A stretch of DNA of 64,000 nt. It comes from RGEC01 sp964475595 (GTDB lineage: Bacteria > Bacteroidota > Bacteroidia > NS11-12g > UBA955). The stretch is taken from positions 62,001 through 126,000 of the forward strand of contig CAYYXG010000002.1 of NCBI GenBank assembly GCA_964475595.1, written 5' to 3'. Position 1 is the first letter of the stretch. Each line of letters opens with the position of its first letter. This document shows positions 61,721 to 64,000 of the stretch, piece by piece. Under the pieces are notes generated by a model, which saw only the letters and a list, made by a program, of their open reading frames with translations, was not told where the DNA came from and ran no database searches. A program made the translations under genes and the position numbers.

Positions 61721-63252
61721 GTCTACTGCGAAAAAAACAGATTGCAATCGTACTATTATCCGTTTCCCTCGCAATGGGAATTGGCGCAATGTTTTGCTAT
61801 TATTGGGGCAATGCAGCAGAAGGTGACACGGGGTGTTTTGCCGCCATTTCTCACCAAATGCGACAAGGCGGTGTTTTATACCGGGACGTGTTCGACAACA
61901 AAGGTCCCGGAATATTTTACACGCACGTATTTTTCCAGTGGCTTACGGAACCGCTTCCCGGCAATTTCTTATACAACAATTACACTTCTGCTTTACAACT
62001 CTTTTTCTTCGTTTTGTTCTACGCTAGCTTCGCCGCGTTTTCAGTATTTAAAATAGCTAAAAGCAATAATCCGATTATTATCGCCGTATTAATCATCTTA
62101 ATCAACTTGGGAATTATAAACACAATGGCCAATTGGGCAGCATTTTTTGTTGGCGGATTTACCGAGGAAATTGGAAGTTATTTGATTTTTGGGTCAATAT
62201 TTCTGTTGTTTACCCCGGTCAAAAAAGCTTCTTTGTTTGCCGGGTTTTTCTTGGGTTTTTCCTTTTTGATAAAAGAACCATTTATCTTGTTTTTACCGGC
62301 GTTTTACCCATTTTTTATAAAATTCAATCGTCAGGAAAAACTACAAATGCTTCTTGGAATGGCTTTTCCATGGCTTTTTCAGGTGGGTTATTTAACATTT
62401 ACCGGCAGCTGGTGCGATTACCTGAATTATCTGTCTTTTGCAGCCACCTATGCCAATGGAAACCCTCTTACTTTAGTCCAAAAATTGGCTTTGGGTATCG
62501 AAAACTCCGGTATTTTTACACTTCGAAACGGAATTGCCTTTTTAGCTGTTTTATTAGGCATTGGATTATCCAACATTCAAATAAAAGATAAATTAAAGTG
62601 GTTGATTGTACCCGGATTTATCGTGATAATCGGATTTGTTTTTAACGTCTTGGGAACACAGCATTATCATCATTACAACATTCCATTGCTATTGGCAATT
62701 GCACTGGCACCTATTTTAATTCTCTCTGCTTTTCAAAAAGAAAATACAAAGTTTGCCTTAAAATTAGGGTTAATTGCCCTTATTGTAACAGCCAATCATA
62801 TCGTAACCATCGTGCAAAAACAATCACATTGGCAAAACAGTTATCCAGCATTCTCAAAAACAGAACAGGAGATACATTCCATTCGGCCATGGATTGAAAA
62901 GCTCAACAAACAATCGGTTTATATTGATGAACAATCTTCGGGCAGAATGTATTTATACTTTCAATCCACATATAAAACCACTTATCCATGTCCATATTAC
63001 ACTTATTTTCTATCGCAGGATAATCCCAATAATTCACCAAAAATTGCGGAAGCGAACCAGCAAATTGCAAAACACCAAATAACCTTTGCGAAAGAATTCA
63101 AACAGCAACCACCTCAATTTTTAATAACCCTTAAAAATCTCTCACCTGCTTTTTGGTATCAGGGGCTTGACGATTTTGTAAATCAAAAATTTCAATTAAT
63201 TGATTCATTTAATCTCGCTCAAAAGACGTACTTTATCAGAACCATTAGATAG
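61717..63252 (+). CDS. GT-C membrane glycosyltransferase-like protein
   Basis: 511 residues with about ten membrane helices and a C-terminal soluble domain (390-511). AEGDTGCFAAISHQMRQGG followed by LYRDVFDNKGPGIFY near residues 34-66 is the first-loop pattern of ArnT/RgtA-like GT-C enzymes, where the acidic residue is catalytic. Sugar and acceptor unknown; possibly lipid-linked sugars for surface glycans. Start TTG 61717 in the ruvX stop; no better start exists. Confidence 0.75.
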   Translation: MSLLRKKQIAIVLLSVSLAMGIGAMFCYYWGNAAEGDTGCFAAISHQMRQGGVLYRDVFDNKGPGIFYTHVFFQWLTEPLPGNFLYNNYTSALQLFFFVLFYASFAAFSVFKIAKSNNPIIIAVLIILINLGIINTMANWAAFFVGGFTEEIGSYLIFGSIFLLFTPVKKASLFAGFFLGFSFLIKEPFILFLPAFYPFFIKFNRQEKLQMLLGMAFPWLFQVGYLTFTGSWCDYLNYLSFAATYANGNPLTLVQKLALGIENSGIFTLRNGIAFLAVLLGIGLSNIQIKDKLKWLIVPGFIVIIGFVFNVLGTQHYHHYNIPLLLAIALAPILILSAFQKENTKFALKLGLIALIVTANHIVTIVQKQSHWQNSYPAFSKTEQEIHSIRPWIEKLNKQSVYIDEQSSGRMYLYFQSTYKTTYPCPYYTYFLSQDNPNNSPKIAEANQQIAKHQITFAKEFKQQPPQFLITLKNLSPAFWYQGLDDFVNQKFQLIDSFNLAQKTYFIRTIR

Positions 63253-63331
63253 TGCTTTTTGCTCAGTTAAAAAGCTCTTTGCAACCAAATCTTGAAGACT
63301 TTTTCGATATCCACAATCGAGTATAATTTAG

Positions 63332-63339
63332 TATCTTTG
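63332..63339 (+). promoter_or_regulatory. -7 promoter element of def
   Basis: TATCTTTG, exact consensus, 29 bases before ATG 63369. Confidence 0.55.
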
Positions 63340-63368
63340 AATTTTAATAATCTACTCAATAAAAAACA

Positions 63369-63920
63369 ATGATTCTTCCTATCTACGCTTATGGTCAGCC
63401 TGTTTTAAGGCAAAAAGCCAAAGAAATAGATAAAGATTACCCCAATCTGCAAGGACTCATTGCAGATATGTTTGAAACCATGTATGCCAGTAACGGCATA
63501 GGTCTGGCGGCTCCTCAAATAGGGTTAGGAATTAGACTTTTTATCACCGATGGGTCTGAAATAGAGGATATAAAACCAGCGGGGTTTAAACAGGTATTTA
63601 TCAATCCCCAGATTCTTGAGGAGTTTGATGAGAAATGGGATTACGAAGAGGGTTGTCTCAGCATTCCTCAGGTGCGGGCAGATGTGAATCGCCACAGCAA
63701 ACTGGTATTGAGATATTTTGATGAAAACTGGCAGGAGCATACGCATGAATTTGAGGGAATGGCAGCGCGAATCATACAGCATGAATATGATCATGTAGAG
63801 GGTATTTTGTTCACAGACCGTATTCATCCGCTCAAAAGAACCATGTTAAAGTCAAGGCTTAACAACATCAGCCAGGGTAGGGTGAATGTTTCCTACAAAA
63901 TGAAATTCCTTAAAAAATAA
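63369..63920 (+). CDS. def: Peptide deformylase
   Basis: Removes formyl groups from new proteins. 183 residues. Motif 1 GIGLAAPQIG (near 42-51), motif 2 EEGCLSIP (metal Cys, near 97-104), motif 3 QHEYDHVEG (metal His pair, near 137-145). Full length with ATG 63369. Confidence 0.96.
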   Translation: MILPIYAYGQPVLRQKAKEIDKDYPNLQGLIADMFETMYASNGIGLAAPQIGLGIRLFITDGSEIEDIKPAGFKQVFINPQILEEFDEKWDYEEGCLSIPQVRADVNRHSKLVLRYFDENWQEHTHEFEGMAARIIQHEYDHVEGILFTDRIHPLKRTMLKSRLNNISQGRVNVSYKMKFLKK

Positions 63921-63932
63921 TCATTACCCCGT

Positions 63933-64000
63933 ATGGAGGATAAGCGAAAACCGGCATTCCGTTACTACTGGATTTTGCTGCGCCCTGTCAATCTGGGCAT
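63933..64000 (+). CDS. Probable UbiA-family prenyltransferase, N-terminal fragment (cut by window edge)
   Basis: 22 codons visible from ATG 63933: a short basic start and then YYWILLRPVNLGI, the L-x-RP-x-N-L signature with which UbiA-type prenyltransferases begin their first helix. 12 bases after def. Too short for a firm call. Confidence 0.45.
   Translation, partial: MEDKRKPAFRYYWILLRPVNLG

Overview
The window reads as chromosomal DNA of a member of the Bacteroidota, possibly the Chitinophagales/Sphingobacteriia side, although the rank below phylum is a guess. The evidence is: three large secreted proteins with type IX secretion sorting domains; the Bacteroidota -7 promoter element TAnnTTTG in front of many genes; an LpxC-FabZ fusion; a MoaC-MoaB fusion; DUF349, DUF4328 and HYC_CC_PP-type proteins. 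Coding density is high, most neighbours are co-directional with overlaps of a few bases, and one tRNA (Met, CAU) is present. No rRNA, CRISPR array, insertion sequence or integrase gene is visible.

Layout. 1-7.2 kb: the end of dnaX, proline dehydrogenase, then a cytochrome c maturation operon (ccmC, ccmD-like, ccmE, ccmF) whose CcmE carries a Cys-x3-Tyr haem site instead of histidine, a DUF2520 oxidoreductase and a small unknown protein. 7.2-10 kb (minus strand): a probable copper import set (Cys-rich HYC_CC_PP-like protein, HMA-domain protein, TonB-dependent receptor). 10-20.6 kb: an amino acid permease and a DciA-like protein, then a minus-strand run holding a BrkB-like membrane protein, thioesterase, methyltransferase, DUF349 protein, ribH, TPR protein, pdhA, a LexA/cI-like regulator and an exonuclease/GIY-YIG protein. 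20.7-24.9 kb: EVE protein, pyrR, pyrB, asparaginase, a muconolactone-isomerase-like protein and tryptophan 2,3-dioxygenase. 25-30 kb: a Fic protein with palindromic operators, an unknown membrane protein, and a four-gene set (DUF2071, DUF2805, photolyase-like FAD protein, flavin reductase).

30.1-34.9 kb is the accessory island. Two AT-rich genes, a metallophosphoesterase-NACHT/STAND-like fusion of 1055 residues and a second Fic protein, are each followed by a structured element. Those two elements share the same ends (CTAACAGCG on the left; CGC, five bases, then GTTAG on the right), and a looser relative lies upstream of the first gene. This looks like a short array of integron-type cassettes (attC-like sites without an integrase in view). 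It is the strongest candidate here for a little-described system: a mobile cassette pair carrying a putative anti-phage NTPase and an AMPylating or toxin-type Fic enzyme.

35-49.7 kb: aldose epimerase, tRNA-Met, a family 9 glycosyltransferase, a very large T9SS adhesin-like protein, a Bax-inhibitor-1 family protein, murF, an FG-GAP T9SS protein, and a lipid A block (lpxD, lpxC-fabZ, a lipoprotein, lpxA, an ABC ATPase). 49.7-57.2 kb: an essentially complete molybdenum cofactor set (moaD, moeB-like, moaE, fdhD, mobA, moaA, moeA, moaCB) with a TauE/SafE exporter and a DUF4328 protein. 57.3-64 kb: groES-groEL behind an unusual TGACAATTT repeat region, another T9SS protein, ruvX, a GT-C membrane glycosyltransferase, peptide deformylase, and the start of a probable UbiA-family gene.

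A regulatory theme runs through the window. In at least eight genes the -7 element (TAnnTTTG or TAnnTTCG) ends only 4-5 bases before the start codon, which predicts leaderless mRNAs and explains several GTG/TTG starts.
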